NCBI RefSeq assembly: GCF_902497785.1
Contig: NZ_CABVHK010000030.1
Coordinates: 1-38,608, forward strand
DNA from: Pseudomonas fluorescens
GTDB taxonomy: Bacteria; Pseudomonadota; Gammaproteobacteria; Pseudomonadales; Pseudomonadaceae
Length of the DNA stretch: 38,608 bases
Reading direction: 5' to 3'
Below the pieces are notes generated by a model, which made no database searches, was not told the origin of the DNA, and was given only the letters and a program-made list of their open reading frames with translations. Each line of letters begins with the position of its first letter. Within the stretch, counting starts at the first letter, position 1. Made by a program: the position numbers and the translations under genes. Shown piece after piece: positions 23,616 to 34,462 of this stretch.

Positions 23616-24368
23616 TCAGGTCGCGGGGGCTGCGAGTTGCGGCGGCGGGGTGAAGTCAAACGGCGCCAACGCATACCCGCTCTCATCCACCTGCAACGCC
23701 CAGCCCTGACGATCCCAATCCCCCAGCACAATGCGCCGGGCCGCTTGCTCGCCACTCTGCAACTTGTGGATCGCCGGACGATGGGTATGGCCATGGATCA
23801 GGGTTTTCACGCCATAGGCCTGCATCACTCGGGGCACTTCTTCGGGGGTGACATCGACAATGTCATTGGCCTTCATCCGCGTCTGCGCGCGGCTTTCGCT
23901 GCGCAGTTTGCGCGCCAGTTTATGCCGGGTGCCCAAGGGCAGATGGCGCAGGATGAACAGGGTGATCGGGTTGCGCAGGTAGCGACGCAGCTTCATATAC
24001 GCCACGTCGCGGGTGCAGAGGCTGTCGCCGTGCATCAACAGCACCGGCTCACCGTAGAACTGCACGACACTCGGGTCCTTCAGCAGGGTGCAGCCGGCCT
24101 GTTTGCAGAAGGCCTGGCCGAGCATGAAGTCGCGATTGCCGTGCATCAGAAAGATCGCCGTGCCGCTGTCGCTGAGGTCGCGCAGGGCCTGGCAGATGGA
24201 ACGCTGAAAGGGCGTCATGGCATCGTCGCCAATCCACGCCTCGAAAAAGTCGCCGAGGATGTACAACGCACTCGCCGAGCGGGCGCGCCCGGCGAGTAAA
24301 TCCAGAAACGCCCGGGTAATGTCCGGGCGCTCCTCTTCCAGATGCAAATCTGAAATCAGCAGTATCAC
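23616..24368 (-). CDS. lpxH: UDP-2,3-diacylglucosamine diphosphatase
   Basis: LpxH cleaves UDP-2,3-diacylglucosamine to lipid X and UMP in lipid A synthesis, at the inner face of the cytoplasmic membrane. The 250-residue calcineurin-like phosphoesterase shows the manganese-site motifs DLHLEEERP, GDFFEAWIGDD, GNRDFML, HGDSLCTRD and HGHTHRPAIH. The start is GTG, overlapping the ppiB stop as GTGA, so translation is coupled to ppiB. Length is slightly above the usual 240 residues. Confidence 0.95.
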   Translation of the reverse strand: MILLISDLHLEEERPDITRAFLDLLAGRARSASALYILGDFFEAWIGDDAMTPFQRSICQALRDLSDSGTAIFLMHGNRDFMLGQAFCKQAGCTLLKDPSVVQFYGEPVLLMHGDSLCTRDVAYMKLRRYLRNPITLFILRHLPLGTRHKLARKLRSESRAQTRMKANDIVDVTPEEVPRVMQAYGVKTLIHGHTHRPAIHKLQSGEQAARRIVLGDWDRQGWALQVDESGYALAPFDFTPPPQLAAPAT

Positions 24369-24868
24369 TCAATGATCTCGGCTTTCTCGATGATCACGTC
24401 GTCTGCCGGTACGTCCTGGTGGCCGGATTTCATGGTGGTGGAAACGCCTTTGATCTTGTCGACAACGTCGGTGCCGGCAACGACTTTGGCGAATACCGCG
24501 TAGCCCCAGCCCTGAGTGGTCTTGGCGCTGTGGTTGAGGAAGCTGTTGTCAGCGACGTTGATGAAGAACTGCGCGGAGGCCGAATGCGGCTCCATGGTGC
24601 GGGCCATGGCGACGGTGTACTTCTCGTTCGGCAGGCCGTTGTCGGCTTCGTTCTGGATGCTTGGGCGCTTGTCTTTCTTTTCTTTCATGCCTGGCTCGAA
24701 ACCGCCGCCCTGGATCATGAAGTTGCCGATAACGCGGTGGAAAACAGTGTTTTCGTAGTGACCGGCTTTGACGTATTCGATGAAGTTGGCAACGGTCAGC
24801 GGTGCCTTTTCAGCGTTCAGTTCCAGGACGATGTCGCCATGGTTTGTAGTCAGTTTGACTTGGGTCAT
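24365..24868 (-). CDS. ppiB: Peptidyl-prolyl cis-trans isomerase B (cyclophilin)
   Basis: This 167-residue cyclophilin catalyses proline isomerisation in the cytoplasm. Recognisable cyclophilin motifs are FHRVIGNFMIQGGGF, the active-site segment MARTMEPHSASAQFFINVAD, and the WGYAVFAKVV segment. It has no signal peptide, matching PpiB rather than PpiA. The third codon ATG is preferred because AAAGAG lies eight bases before it; the first ATG is only two bases away. It is divergent from glnS and leads the ppiB-lpxH pair. Confidence 0.95.
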   Translation of the reverse strand: MTQVKLTTNHGDIVLELNAEKAPLTVANFIEYVKAGHYENTVFHRVIGNFMIQGGGFEPGMKEKKDKRPSIQNEADNGLPNEKYTVAMARTMEPHSASAQFFINVADNSFLNHSAKTTQGWGYAVFAKVVAGTDVVDKIKGVSTTMKSGHQDVPADDVIIEKAEIIE

Positions 24869-25117
24869 GATCATTACTCTTTCAATGAATTCGTGGGTTT
24901 CAGGGCGTTATCGCCCCCAACCGGTCCGGCCTTCAATGGCCAAGGTGCGCAGTTTAGCGCGACAGACGCGAATTTCGAGGCTGTTTTTGATCGGCATCCG
25001 ATTAAATGCAGCCGTTTTCGGGCCTGCTCTGTCAGCGACTTGACGGCATCGGCTATGATAGCGGCTTTGTTTTGTCAGGCTGTCTTCCGGCCGCGCACTT
25101 GTACGTTCAAGGATCCT

Positions 25118-26815
<1,698 letters not shown>

Positions 26816-26832
26816 TTCAAGGAACCTCAAAA

Positions 26833-28215
26833 GTGCTTTCGATCTACAACACGCTCACCAAGAGCAAAGAAGTCTTCAAGCCGCTGGATGGCAACAATGT
26901 GCGCATGTACGTCTGCGGGATGACCGTCTACGACTACTGCCACATTGGCCACGGCCGCAGCATGGTTGCGTTCGACCTGGTGACCCGCTGGTTGCGGTTC
27001 AGCGGTTACAACCTGACCTACGTGCGCAACATCACCGACATTGAAGACAAGATCATCAATCGGGCCAAGGAGAACGGCGAGCCGTTCGACGTGCTGACCG
27101 AGCGCATGATCACGGCGATGCACGAGGACGAGGCGCGCCTCAATATCCTCAAGCCGGACATGGAACCGCGCGCCACCGATCACATTGCGGGCATGCAGAG
27201 CATGATCCAGACGCTGATCGACAAGGGTTACGCCTACGCCCCGGGCAATGGCGACGTGTATTACCGCGTCGCCAAATTCATGGGCTACGGCAAGCTGTCG
27301 CGCAAGAAGATCGAAGACCTGCGCATCGGCGCGCGGATCGAAGTCGACGAGTCGAAACAGGACCCGCTGGACTTCGTGCTGTGGAAAGGCGCCAAGCCGG
27401 GTGAACCGAGCTGGCCTTCGCCGTGGGGTGACGGGCGTCCGGGCTGGCACATCGAGTGCTCGGTGATGTCGACCTGCTGCCTGGGCGAAACCTTCGATAT
27501 TCATGGCGGCGGCAGCGACCTCGAGTTCCCGCACCACGAAAACGAAATCGCCCAGAGCGAAGCGGCCACCGGCAAGACCTACGCCAACGCGTGGATGCAT
27601 TGCGGGATGATTCGCATCAATGGCGAGAAGATGTCCAAGTCCTTGAACAACTTCTTCACCATTCGCGATGTACTGGAAAAGTATCACCCGGAAGTCGTGC
27701 GTTACCTGCTGGTGTCGAGCCATTACCGCAGCGCGATCAACTATTCGGAAGACAACCTCAAGGACGCCAAAGGCGCACTCGAGCGTTTCTACCATGCGTT
27801 GAAAGGCCTGCCGAGCGTGGCGCCGGCCGGTGGCGAAGCGTTTGTCGAGCGCTTCACTCAGGTGATGAACGACGACTTCGGCACGCCGGAAGCTTGCGCT
27901 GTGCTATTCGAGATGGTGCGCGAGATCAACCGTCTGCGGGAGAGCGATCTGGATGCAGCGGCCGGTTTGGCGGCGCGTTTGAAGGAATTGGCGAGCGTGC
28001 TGGGCGTGTTGCAGCTTGAGGCGGATGACTTCTTGCAGGCCGGCGCGGAAGGGCGGGTTGATGCGGCTGAAGTCGATGCGCTGATTGCCGCGCGTCTGGC
28101 GGCTCGTGCGGGTAAAGACTGGGCAGAATCGGACCGTATCCGCGACCAGCTCACCGCCATGGGCGTGGTGCTGGAAGACGGCAAGGGCGGCACGACCTGG
28201 CGTCTGGCTGACTGA
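26833..28215 (+). CDS. cysS: Cysteinyl-tRNA synthetase
   Basis: CysS charges tRNA-Cys. The 460-residue class I synthetase shows the zinc cysteine and HIGH region RMYVCGMTVYDYCHIGHGRS near residues 24-43, the second zinc-ligand region IECSVMSTCCLGETFDIHGG, HHENEIAQSEA, and KMSKS as GEKMSKSLNNFF near residue 267. The GTG start at 26833 (VLSIYNTL) is chosen for family length. AAGGA at 26819-26823 lies nine bases before it and overlaps the end of glnS, so the two are probably one operon. Confidence 0.96.
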   Translation: MLSIYNTLTKSKEVFKPLDGNNVRMYVCGMTVYDYCHIGHGRSMVAFDLVTRWLRFSGYNLTYVRNITDIEDKIINRAKENGEPFDVLTERMITAMHEDEARLNILKPDMEPRATDHIAGMQSMIQTLIDKGYAYAPGNGDVYYRVAKFMGYGKLSRKKIEDLRIGARIEVDESKQDPLDFVLWKGAKPGEPSWPSPWGDGRPGWHIECSVMSTCCLGETFDIHGGGSDLEFPHHENEIAQSEAATGKTYANAWMHCGMIRINGEKMSKSLNNFFTIRDVLEKYHPEVVRYLLVSSHYRSAINYSEDNLKDAKGALERFYHALKGLPSVAPAGGEAFVERFTQVMNDDFGTPEACAVLFEMVREINRLRESDLDAAAGLAARLKELASVLGVLQLEADDFLQAGAEGRVDAAEVDALIAARLAARAGKDWAESDRIRDQLTAMGVVLEDGKGGTTWRLAD

Positions 28216-28238
28216 TCGGTTCGAACGCTGAAAAACAA

Positions 28239-28263
28239 AACCCGCCTTGTGCGGGTTTTTTTT
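28239..28263 (+). terminator. Rho-independent terminator of glnS-cysS
   Basis: The stem aacccgc / gcgggtt has a cttgt loop and is followed by an eight-T run at 28256-28263. It begins 23 bases after the cysS stop. This is one of the clearest terminators in the window. Confidence 0.9.
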
Positions 28264-28267
28264 GAGA

Positions 28268-28349
28268 TCAAAAGATCGCAGCCTTCGGCAGCTCCTACAG
28301 GGCATACCCCATCCGAAGGTAGGAGCTGCCGAAGGCTGCGATCTTTTGA
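28268..28349. repeat. REP doublet R8 (class C)
   Basis: Arms tcaaaagatcgcagccttcg and gcagctcctac have a perfect inverse ending cgatcttttga. The doublet lies directly after the cysS terminator and abuts the 3' end of the sigma-54 regulator gene. Confidence 0.88.
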
Positions 28350-28350
28350 C

Positions 28351-30186
28351 CTAACCCTCCGACTGACGCAACCGCTTGTAAAGGGTATTACGGCTAACCC
28401 CAAGCCTGCGCGCCAGATGCGAAATATTCCCCCCGGCCGCCTGCAACTGCCGATTCAAATCCTCGGCATCATTCAAGTCCACCCCCAGGGTTTGCGGCGT
28501 ATCCACCGGCTCCATCTCCAGATCGACAAAAAAATCATCCGGCAAATGCTCCGGCCGCACAGGCTGTTCCTCGGCCATCGCCAGTGCCACCTGCATTACG
28601 CTGCTGACCTGACGCAAATTCCCCGGCCACGGATGACGGCTGAATAACTCCATTACTTCGCGACTCAGCCCGGCCCATTGAGTCGGTTCACGATGTTGCT
28701 CCCACAAGCGCTTGAACAGCGCCTGCTTGTCGCTGCGCTCTCTTAATGGTGGCAACTCCAGGGTCAGCCCGCCGATGCGGTAATAAAGGTCTTCGCGAAA
28801 CCGCCCCAGTTGAACCTGCTCGCGCAACGAGCGGTTGGTCGCCGAAATAATCCGGATGTCCACCGGGTACAGCTCGCTGCTGCCCACCGGTTGTACGCAA
28901 CGTTCCTGCAACACCCTCAACAGCCGCGCTTGAGTCGGCAAGGGCATGTCACCGATTTCATCCAGGAACAGGGTGCCTTTGTCCGCCTTGCGAATCAGCC
29001 CGATGCTGCCTTTCTGATTGGCCCCGGTAAAGGCGCCTTTCTCGTAGCCAAACAGCTCGGACTCCACCAGTTCGGCGGGGATCGCTGCACAGTTGACGGC
29101 AATGAACGGTTGTTTGCTGCGAGAGCTGGCCTGGTGCAGGGCTTTGACGAACACTTCCTTGCCGACCCCGGTTTCGCCGTGGATCAACAGCGGGATGTCT
29201 TTTTCCAATAAGCGCTCTGCCTGGCGTACGGCTTTTTCCACGCGGGCATCGCCGAAGTGCAGGGTGGTGAGGCTGATCGCGGCGGGTTCGACTGCGCTGG
29301 GCGGTGCAAACAACCGCGCCTGGATCGGCGCCTGCTTCGGCCGCTTCATCAGGCACTGAAAGCGGTTGCGCCCCGAGGCTTGAAGGGAGAATGGCAGGCC
29401 ATCGGGCTGGTTCAGCAGCTCCAGCAGCGACACCTTGAACAGGCTCTCGACACTCACCCGCGACAAGCTGATGCCCAGCAAATTATCGGCCCGGCGGTTG
29501 GCCGACAGCACCTGGCCGCTCTCATCGAAAATCAACAACCCGGCCCATTGGCTGTCGAGGTTGTTCAACCCGGTGTTGAACGTCAGTTGAAAATGCTGGC
29601 CATGGAACAGGTTGAGGATCAGCCGGTTTTCCACGGTCTGGCTCATCATCTTGACCATGCCGAGGGTATGCGACGGCGGCAGGTAGCTGTCACTGGACAC
29701 GTCCAGCACCGCGATGACCTTGCGTTCGGCATCGAAAATCGGCGCGGCGGAACCGGTCATGAAGCGATTGGCCTTGAGGAAATGTTCGTCGTGCTCGATG
29801 TGTACCGCCTGCTCGCAGGCCAGTGCGGTGCCGATTGCATTGGTGCCGCTGCAACGCTCCATCCAGCTCGCGCCGGCGCTGAAACCACGGGCCAGGCGCG
29901 GTTCGATGAAGCGCTGGGTGCCCCAGGACGTCAGCACCTGGCCCTGATTGTCGGCGAGCATGATCAGGCAATTGGAGTTGCTGAGGATGTTTTCGTAGTA
30001 AGGCAAGACTTCCTGATGGGTGGTCTGCACCAGTGAGTGCTGGCTATCCAACAACTGCGCGATGTCTGCTGGCGGTAGCTGGTCGAACGCCGGGGCGCTC
30101 TGGTGATCAAGACCGAACGCACGGCAACGGGACCAGGAGTCCTGGATGATGGCGTCGTGGGAGAGCGGCGAGGCGGGTACGGCCAT
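28351..30186 (-). CDS. Sigma-54-dependent activator, AcoR-like (GAF-PAS-AAA+-Fis)
   Basis: This 611-residue enhancer-binding protein has an N-terminal sensory GAF-like region (about 65-195) and a PAS-like segment (about 215-290, LLIFDESGQVLSANRRADNL). The AAA+ domain (about 315-545) has Walker A GETGVGKE, the sigma-54 contact loop GAFTGA and Walker B GTLFLDEIGD. The C-terminal Fis-type helix-turn-helix is GNISHLARRLGVSRNTLYKR. No receiver domain is present, so it probably senses a small molecule directly, as AcoR does for acetoin. It diverges from the ABC operon, whose leader has a -24/-12 promoter, making that operon its likely target. Its own leader carries an A-rich Hfq/Crc-type motif. Confidence 0.92.
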   Translation of the reverse strand: MAVPASPLSHDAIIQDSWSRCRAFGLDHQSAPAFDQLPPADIAQLLDSQHSLVQTTHQEVLPYYENILSNSNCLIMLADNQGQVLTSWGTQRFIEPRLARGFSAGASWMERCSGTNAIGTALACEQAVHIEHDEHFLKANRFMTGSAAPIFDAERKVIAVLDVSSDSYLPPSHTLGMVKMMSQTVENRLILNLFHGQHFQLTFNTGLNNLDSQWAGLLIFDESGQVLSANRRADNLLGISLSRVSVESLFKVSLLELLNQPDGLPFSLQASGRNRFQCLMKRPKQAPIQARLFAPPSAVEPAAISLTTLHFGDARVEKAVRQAERLLEKDIPLLIHGETGVGKEVFVKALHQASSRSKQPFIAVNCAAIPAELVESELFGYEKGAFTGANQKGSIGLIRKADKGTLFLDEIGDMPLPTQARLLRVLQERCVQPVGSSELYPVDIRIISATNRSLREQVQLGRFREDLYYRIGGLTLELPPLRERSDKQALFKRLWEQHREPTQWAGLSREVMELFSRHPWPGNLRQVSSVMQVALAMAEEQPVRPEHLPDDFFVDLEMEPVDTPQTLGVDLNDAEDLNRQLQAAGGNISHLARRLGVSRNTLYKRLRQSEG

Positions 30187-30210
30187 GGCAGTCGATCTCT
30201 GAATAAGCTT

Positions 30211-30218
30211 TTATTGTT
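30211..30218 (-). promoter_or_regulatory. AACAATAA Hfq/Crc-type motif in activator leader
   Basis: On the minus strand AACAATAA exactly fits AANAANAA, within a longer A-rich run (30211-30223). It lies 25-32 bases before the activator ATG. Hfq with Crc binding there could lower activator synthesis on preferred carbon sources. It is supported by a similar motif in the divergent ABC operon leader. Confidence 0.5.
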
Positions 30219-30253
30219 TTTATGAGCACTTCACTTTTGCACGGAGTACCTGG

Positions 30254-30349
30254 GTAGGAGCTGCCGAAGGCTGCGATCTTTTGATCTTGATTTTGCATCA
30301 AGACTGCCGGACTGAAGATCAAGAGATCGCAGCCTTGGGCAGCTCCTAC
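30254..30349. repeat. REP doublet R9 (class C, diverged)
   Basis: Arms gtaggagctgccgaaggctg and cgatcttttgatctt pair with an inverse that differs at about two positions, more than in R3 and R8. It separates the activator leader from the TGTTCA repeat cluster in the divergent control region. Confidence 0.8.
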
Positions 30350-30375
30350 GGGGCCGTAAACAGTCCGTAGAGTGT

Positions 30376-30445
30376 TGTTCACTATTGTTCATTGTCAACG
30401 GGCGAATTGTTAAATTGTTCAACCGCGGTTGTTCATTTCTGTTCA
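30376..30445 (+). promoter_or_regulatory. Five TGTTCA repeats, probable activator-binding region
   Basis: TGTTCA occurs in the same orientation at 30376, 30386, 30416, 30430 and 30440. Two pairs are spaced 10 bp apart. A perfect 12-bp palindrome, CAACCGCGGTTG, lies at 30420-30431 between the third and fourth copies. The cluster ends about 65 bp before the -24 element, a normal distance for an enhancer-binding protein. Binding by the divergent AcoR-like protein is inferred. Confidence 0.65.
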
Positions 30446-30509
30446 GCAACGAACGCCGTTCAGCCGCAGTTTTCAGGATTTCCAAGCGGGATCAACAGCT
30501 TGCGATTTC

Positions 30510-30525
30510 TGGCATGAAACTAGCT
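30510..30525 (+). promoter_or_regulatory. Sigma-54 (-24/-12) promoter of the ABC operon
   Basis: TGGCATGAAACTAGCT has the required GG (30511-30512) and GC (30523-30524) separated by exactly 10 bases. It differs from the consensus TGGCAYR-N4-TTGCW only at one T of the -12 box. Transcription should begin near 30536, giving a leader of about 35 bases. The adjacent sigma-54 activator strongly supports it. Confidence 0.8.
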
Positions 30526-30549
30526 CTATTGCTCCGGTCGCTTGACTCC

Positions 30550-30561
30550 AAAAATAAAAAA
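30550..30561 (+). promoter_or_regulatory. A-rich Hfq/Crc-type motif at the first ABC gene
   Basis: AAAAATAAAAAA contains AANAANAA and runs into the AAGG ribosome site, ending nine bases before the ATG at 30571. Hfq/Crc bound here would cover the ribosome site. It is the second such motif in this divergent region. Confidence 0.55.
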
Positions 30562-30570
30562 GGCCGAGCC

Positions 30571-31665
30571 ATGTCATTAACCCTGGAGCACGTCAGCCGC
30601 ACCGTCGAGGGCCAGACCTGGATCGACGATGCATGCCTGAGTTTCGAACCCGGATCTTTCAATGTTTTGCTCGGCCGTACGCTGTCCGGCAAAACCAGCC
30701 TCATGCGCCTGATGGCCGGTCTGGACAAGCCCGACAGCGGCCGCATCCTGATGAACGGCGTCGACGTCACCCAGCGCCCGGTGCGTTTGCGCAACGTGTC
30801 GATGGTCTATCAACAGTTCATCAATTACCCGACCATGACCGTGTTCGAAAACATCGCGTCGCCATTGCGTCAGGGCGGGGCGTCCAACGAGCTGATCCAG
30901 AGCAAAGTGCTGGAAACCGCGAAGATGCTGCGCATCGAAAAGTTTCTTCAGCGCTATCCGCTGGAACTCTCCGGCGGCCAGCAACAGCGCACGGCGATGG
31001 CCCGCGCCTTGGTCAAGGACGCCGAACTGATCCTGTTCGACGAGCCGCTGGTCAACCTCGACTACAAGTTGCGCGAAGAGCTGCGCCAGGAAATGCGCGA
31101 ACTGTTCAAGGCCCGGCACACCATTGCCATCTACGCCACCACCGAACCCAACGAAGCGCTCGCGCTCGGGGGCACCACGACCATTCTTCACGAAGGCCGG
31201 GTGATCCAGAGTGGCAAGTCGGCCGAGGTCTATCACCAGCCACAAACCGTGCTCGCTGCCGAGCTGTTTTCCGAACCACCGATCAACCTGATGCCCGGAC
31301 GGATTGCCGGCAACGAAGTCAGCTTCGCCAACTTCGTGCACTTTCCGTTGAACGTCGATCTGCGCCCGGTGGGCGAGGGCGAGTTCCGTTTCGGCGTGCG
31401 CCCGAGCCATATCTCGCTGGTGCCGAGCAATGACGACGATCTCGAACTGGCGGTGACCGTCGAAGTCGCGGAGATCAGCGGTTCGGAAACCTTCCTGCAC
31501 GTGCGCAATGAGCATTTCCTGCTGGTGCTGCACTTGCCGGGTGTTCACGAATACGACGTCGATGCGCCGATTCGCATCTACATCCCGACCCATAAACTGT
31601 TTGTGTTCGATGCGCAGGGGCGGCTGGTCCAGGCGCCCGGCCGACGTATCGCGAGGGTTGCCTGA
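30571..31665 (+). CDS. ABC transporter ATPase 1 (GlpS-like)
   Basis: This 364-residue ATPase belongs to the carbohydrate-uptake (MalK/UgpC-like) class, with a C-terminal TOBE-type regulatory region from about residue 240. Walker A is LLGRTLSGKTSL, the signature is a canonical LSGGQQQRTAMARAL, and Walker B is LILFDEPLVNLD. The H-loop, normally VTHDQ, reads ATTEPNEA, so the switch histidine is absent. The overall order matches GlpS of the Rhizobium glycerol ABC system. The ATG at 30571 is preceded by AAGG. The stop overlaps the next start (TGATG). Confidence 0.88.
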   Translation: MSLTLEHVSRTVEGQTWIDDACLSFEPGSFNVLLGRTLSGKTSLMRLMAGLDKPDSGRILMNGVDVTQRPVRLRNVSMVYQQFINYPTMTVFENIASPLRQGGASNELIQSKVLETAKMLRIEKFLQRYPLELSGGQQQRTAMARALVKDAELILFDEPLVNLDYKLREELRQEMRELFKARHTIAIYATTEPNEALALGGTTTILHEGRVIQSGKSAEVYHQPQTVLAAELFSEPPINLMPGRIAGNEVSFANFVHFPLNVDLRPVGEGEFRFGVRPSHISLVPSNDDDLELAVTVEVAEISGSETFLHVRNEHFLLVLHLPGVHEYDVDAPIRIYIPTHKLFVFDAQGRLVQAPGRRIARVA

Positions 31666-32780
31666 TGGCCGAAATCCGTTTGCAGAACCTCGCCCACAGT
31701 TACACGCGCACGCCGAGCGGTCCCGAGGATTACGCGATCCGCGAGATGGACCATGTCTGGGAGCAGGGCGGTGCCTACGCTTTGCTCGGGCCTTCGGGTT
31801 GCGGTAAATCGACCTTGCTCAACATCATTTCCGGTCTGCTCAGCCCGTCCCAGGGGCATGTCCTGTTCGACGGCAAAGCCGTCAACGACCTGACCCCGGA
31901 GAAACGCAACATCGCTCAGGTTTTCCAGTTTCCGGTGGTCTACGACACCATGACGGTGTTCGACAACCTGGCCTTTCCGCTGCGCAATCAAGGCATGGCC
32001 GAGGCGAGAATTCACAGCAAGGTGCAGGAAATTGCCGAAGTCCTCGACCTCCAGGCGCTGCTGAGCAAAAAGGCGCGCAACCTCACCGCCGATGAAAAAC
32101 AGAAGGTCTCGATGGGCCGCGGGCTTGTGCGCGATGACGTGTCGGCGATTCTGTTCGATGAGCCGCTGACCGTGATCGACCCGCACTTGAAGTGGAAATT
32201 GCGGCGCAAGCTCAAGCAGATCCACGAGCAGTTCAACATCACCATGGTCTACGTCACCCACGATCAACTCGAGGCATCGACGTTTGCCGACAAGATCGCA
32301 GTGATGTATGGCGGGCAGATCGTCCAGTTCGGCACGCCAAGGGAATTGTTCGAGAGGCCGAGCCACACCTTTGTCGGCTATTTCATCGGCAGCCCGGGGA
32401 TGAACCTGATCGAGGTGCAGCCGCGAGCGGGCGGAGTCGGATTCGCGTCGACGCTTTTGCCATTGTCTGACGCACAACAGCAACGCATCGCCGAATCCGA
32501 ATGGAAAACCCTGAAGGTCGGTATCCGCCCGGAGTTCGTGCACGTGTGGGACGAGCCGTTTGACGACGCGATGCAGGCACAAGTCGTACACGTCGAAGAC
32601 CTCGGCACCTACAAAATCATGACCCTGAACCTCGACGGCGCGCCGTTGAAAGTGCGCCTGGCCGAAGACAAGCCGGTGCCGGAAGGCACGGCGTACATCA
32701 GTTTTCCGGCGCAGTGGTTGATGGTCTATGCCGACGATTATTTGCTGCAGGCGCAAGCCAATAATGGGGTGCAGCCATGA
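31665..32780 (+). CDS. ABC transporter ATPase 2 (GlpT-like)
   Basis: This 371-residue ATPase has a perfect Walker A (GPSGCGKSTLLN), Walker B (AILFDEPLTVIDPH) and H-loop (VYVTHDQLEAS). The signature expected as LSGGQ reads LTADEKQKVSMGRG, so it is degenerate, and the D-loop is also unusual (TVIDPH for SNLDAK). The C-terminal TOBE-like region begins near residue 240. It complements the defects of ATPase 1, suggesting an obligate heterodimer. It overlaps the first permease gene by four bases. Confidence 0.88.
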   Translation: MAEIRLQNLAHSYTRTPSGPEDYAIREMDHVWEQGGAYALLGPSGCGKSTLLNIISGLLSPSQGHVLFDGKAVNDLTPEKRNIAQVFQFPVVYDTMTVFDNLAFPLRNQGMAEARIHSKVQEIAEVLDLQALLSKKARNLTADEKQKVSMGRGLVRDDVSAILFDEPLTVIDPHLKWKLRRKLKQIHEQFNITMVYVTHDQLEASTFADKIAVMYGGQIVQFGTPRELFERPSHTFVGYFIGSPGMNLIEVQPRAGGVGFASTLLPLSDAQQQRIAESEWKTLKVGIRPEFVHVWDEPFDDAMQAQVVHVEDLGTYKIMTLNLDGAPLKVRLAEDKPVPEGTAYISFPAQWLMVYADDYLLQAQANNGVQP

Positions 32781-33643
32781 ACAAGGTGCAGAACAACAAG
32801 GCGTGGTGGCTGGTGTTGCCGGTGTTTTTGCTGGTGGCGTTCAGTGCGGTGATCCCGATGATGACCGTGGTCAACTATTCGGTGCAGGACATTTTCGACC
32901 AGTCCAGCCGCTACTTCGTCGGCGCCGACTGGTACAAGCAAGTGTTGCTCGACCCACGGCTGCATGACTCGCTGCTGCGCCAGTTCATCTACTCCGGCTG
33001 TGTGTTGCTGATCGAAATCCCGCTGGGTATCGCCATTGCCCTGACCATGCCGACCAAGGGCCGCTGGTCGTCGTTAGTGCTGATCATTCTGGCAATTCCG
33101 TTGCTGATTCCGTGGAACGTGGTCGGCACCATCTGGCAGATTTTCGGCCGGGCCGACATTGGCCTGCTCGGTTCTAGCCTTAACGCGATGGGCATCAACT
33201 ATAACTATGCGGCCAACACCATGGACGCCTGGGTCACGGTGCTGGTGATGGACGTGTGGCACTGGACTTCGTTGGTGGCGCTGTTGTGTTTCTCCGGGTT
33301 GCGGGCGATTCCGGATGTGTACTACCAGGCCGCGCGGATTGATCGGGCGTCGGCCTGGGCGGTGTTCCGGCACATCCAGTTGCCCAAGCTCAAGAGCGTG
33401 CTGCTGATCGCGGTGATGCTGCGCTTCATGGACAGTTTCATGATCTACACCGAGCCGTTTGTGCTCACGGGCGGCGGGCCGGGGAATGCCACGACTTTCC
33501 TCAGTCAGACCCTGACGCAAATGGCCATCGGACAGTTCGACCTCGGCCCGGCGGCGGCTTTCTCGCTGGTGTACTTCCTGATCATCCTGTTGGTGTCCTG
33601 GCTGTTCTACACCGCCATGACTCACTCTGACGCCAACCGCTGA
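32777..33643 (+). CDS. ABC transporter permease 1 (MalF-type, GlpP-like)
   Basis: This 288-residue inner-membrane permease has six predicted helices, the first near residues 10-30 (WWLVLPVFLLVAFSAVIPMM). The EAA loop that docks to an ATPase is YYQAARIDRASAWAVFRHIQ near residues 181-200. It pairs with permease 2, eight bases downstream, to form the channel. Substrate specificity cannot be inferred from it directly. Confidence 0.9.
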   Translation: MNKVQNNKAWWLVLPVFLLVAFSAVIPMMTVVNYSVQDIFDQSSRYFVGADWYKQVLLDPRLHDSLLRQFIYSGCVLLIEIPLGIAIALTMPTKGRWSSLVLIILAIPLLIPWNVVGTIWQIFGRADIGLLGSSLNAMGINYNYAANTMDAWVTVLVMDVWHWTSLVALLCFSGLRAIPDVYYQAARIDRASAWAVFRHIQLPKLKSVLLIAVMLRFMDSFMIYTEPFVLTGGGPGNATTFLSQTLTQMAIGQFDLGPAAAFSLVYFLIILLVSWLFYTAMTHSDANR

Positions 33644-33651
33644 GGTCTGCC

Positions 33652-34452
<801 letters not shown>

Positions 34453-34462
34453 GGAGCTGATG

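Noticed and set aside
25040..25059. TTGACG followed by TATGAT upstream of glnS as a sigma-70 promoter
   Set aside because: The two hexamers are only eight bases apart, so they cannot be a -35/-10 pair; TATGAT alone is insufficient.
24419..25117. In-frame upstream extension of glnS by 233 codons
   Set aside because: It runs opposite ppiB, has no family similarity, and the ATG at 25118 has a ribosome site and yields the normal GlnRS length.
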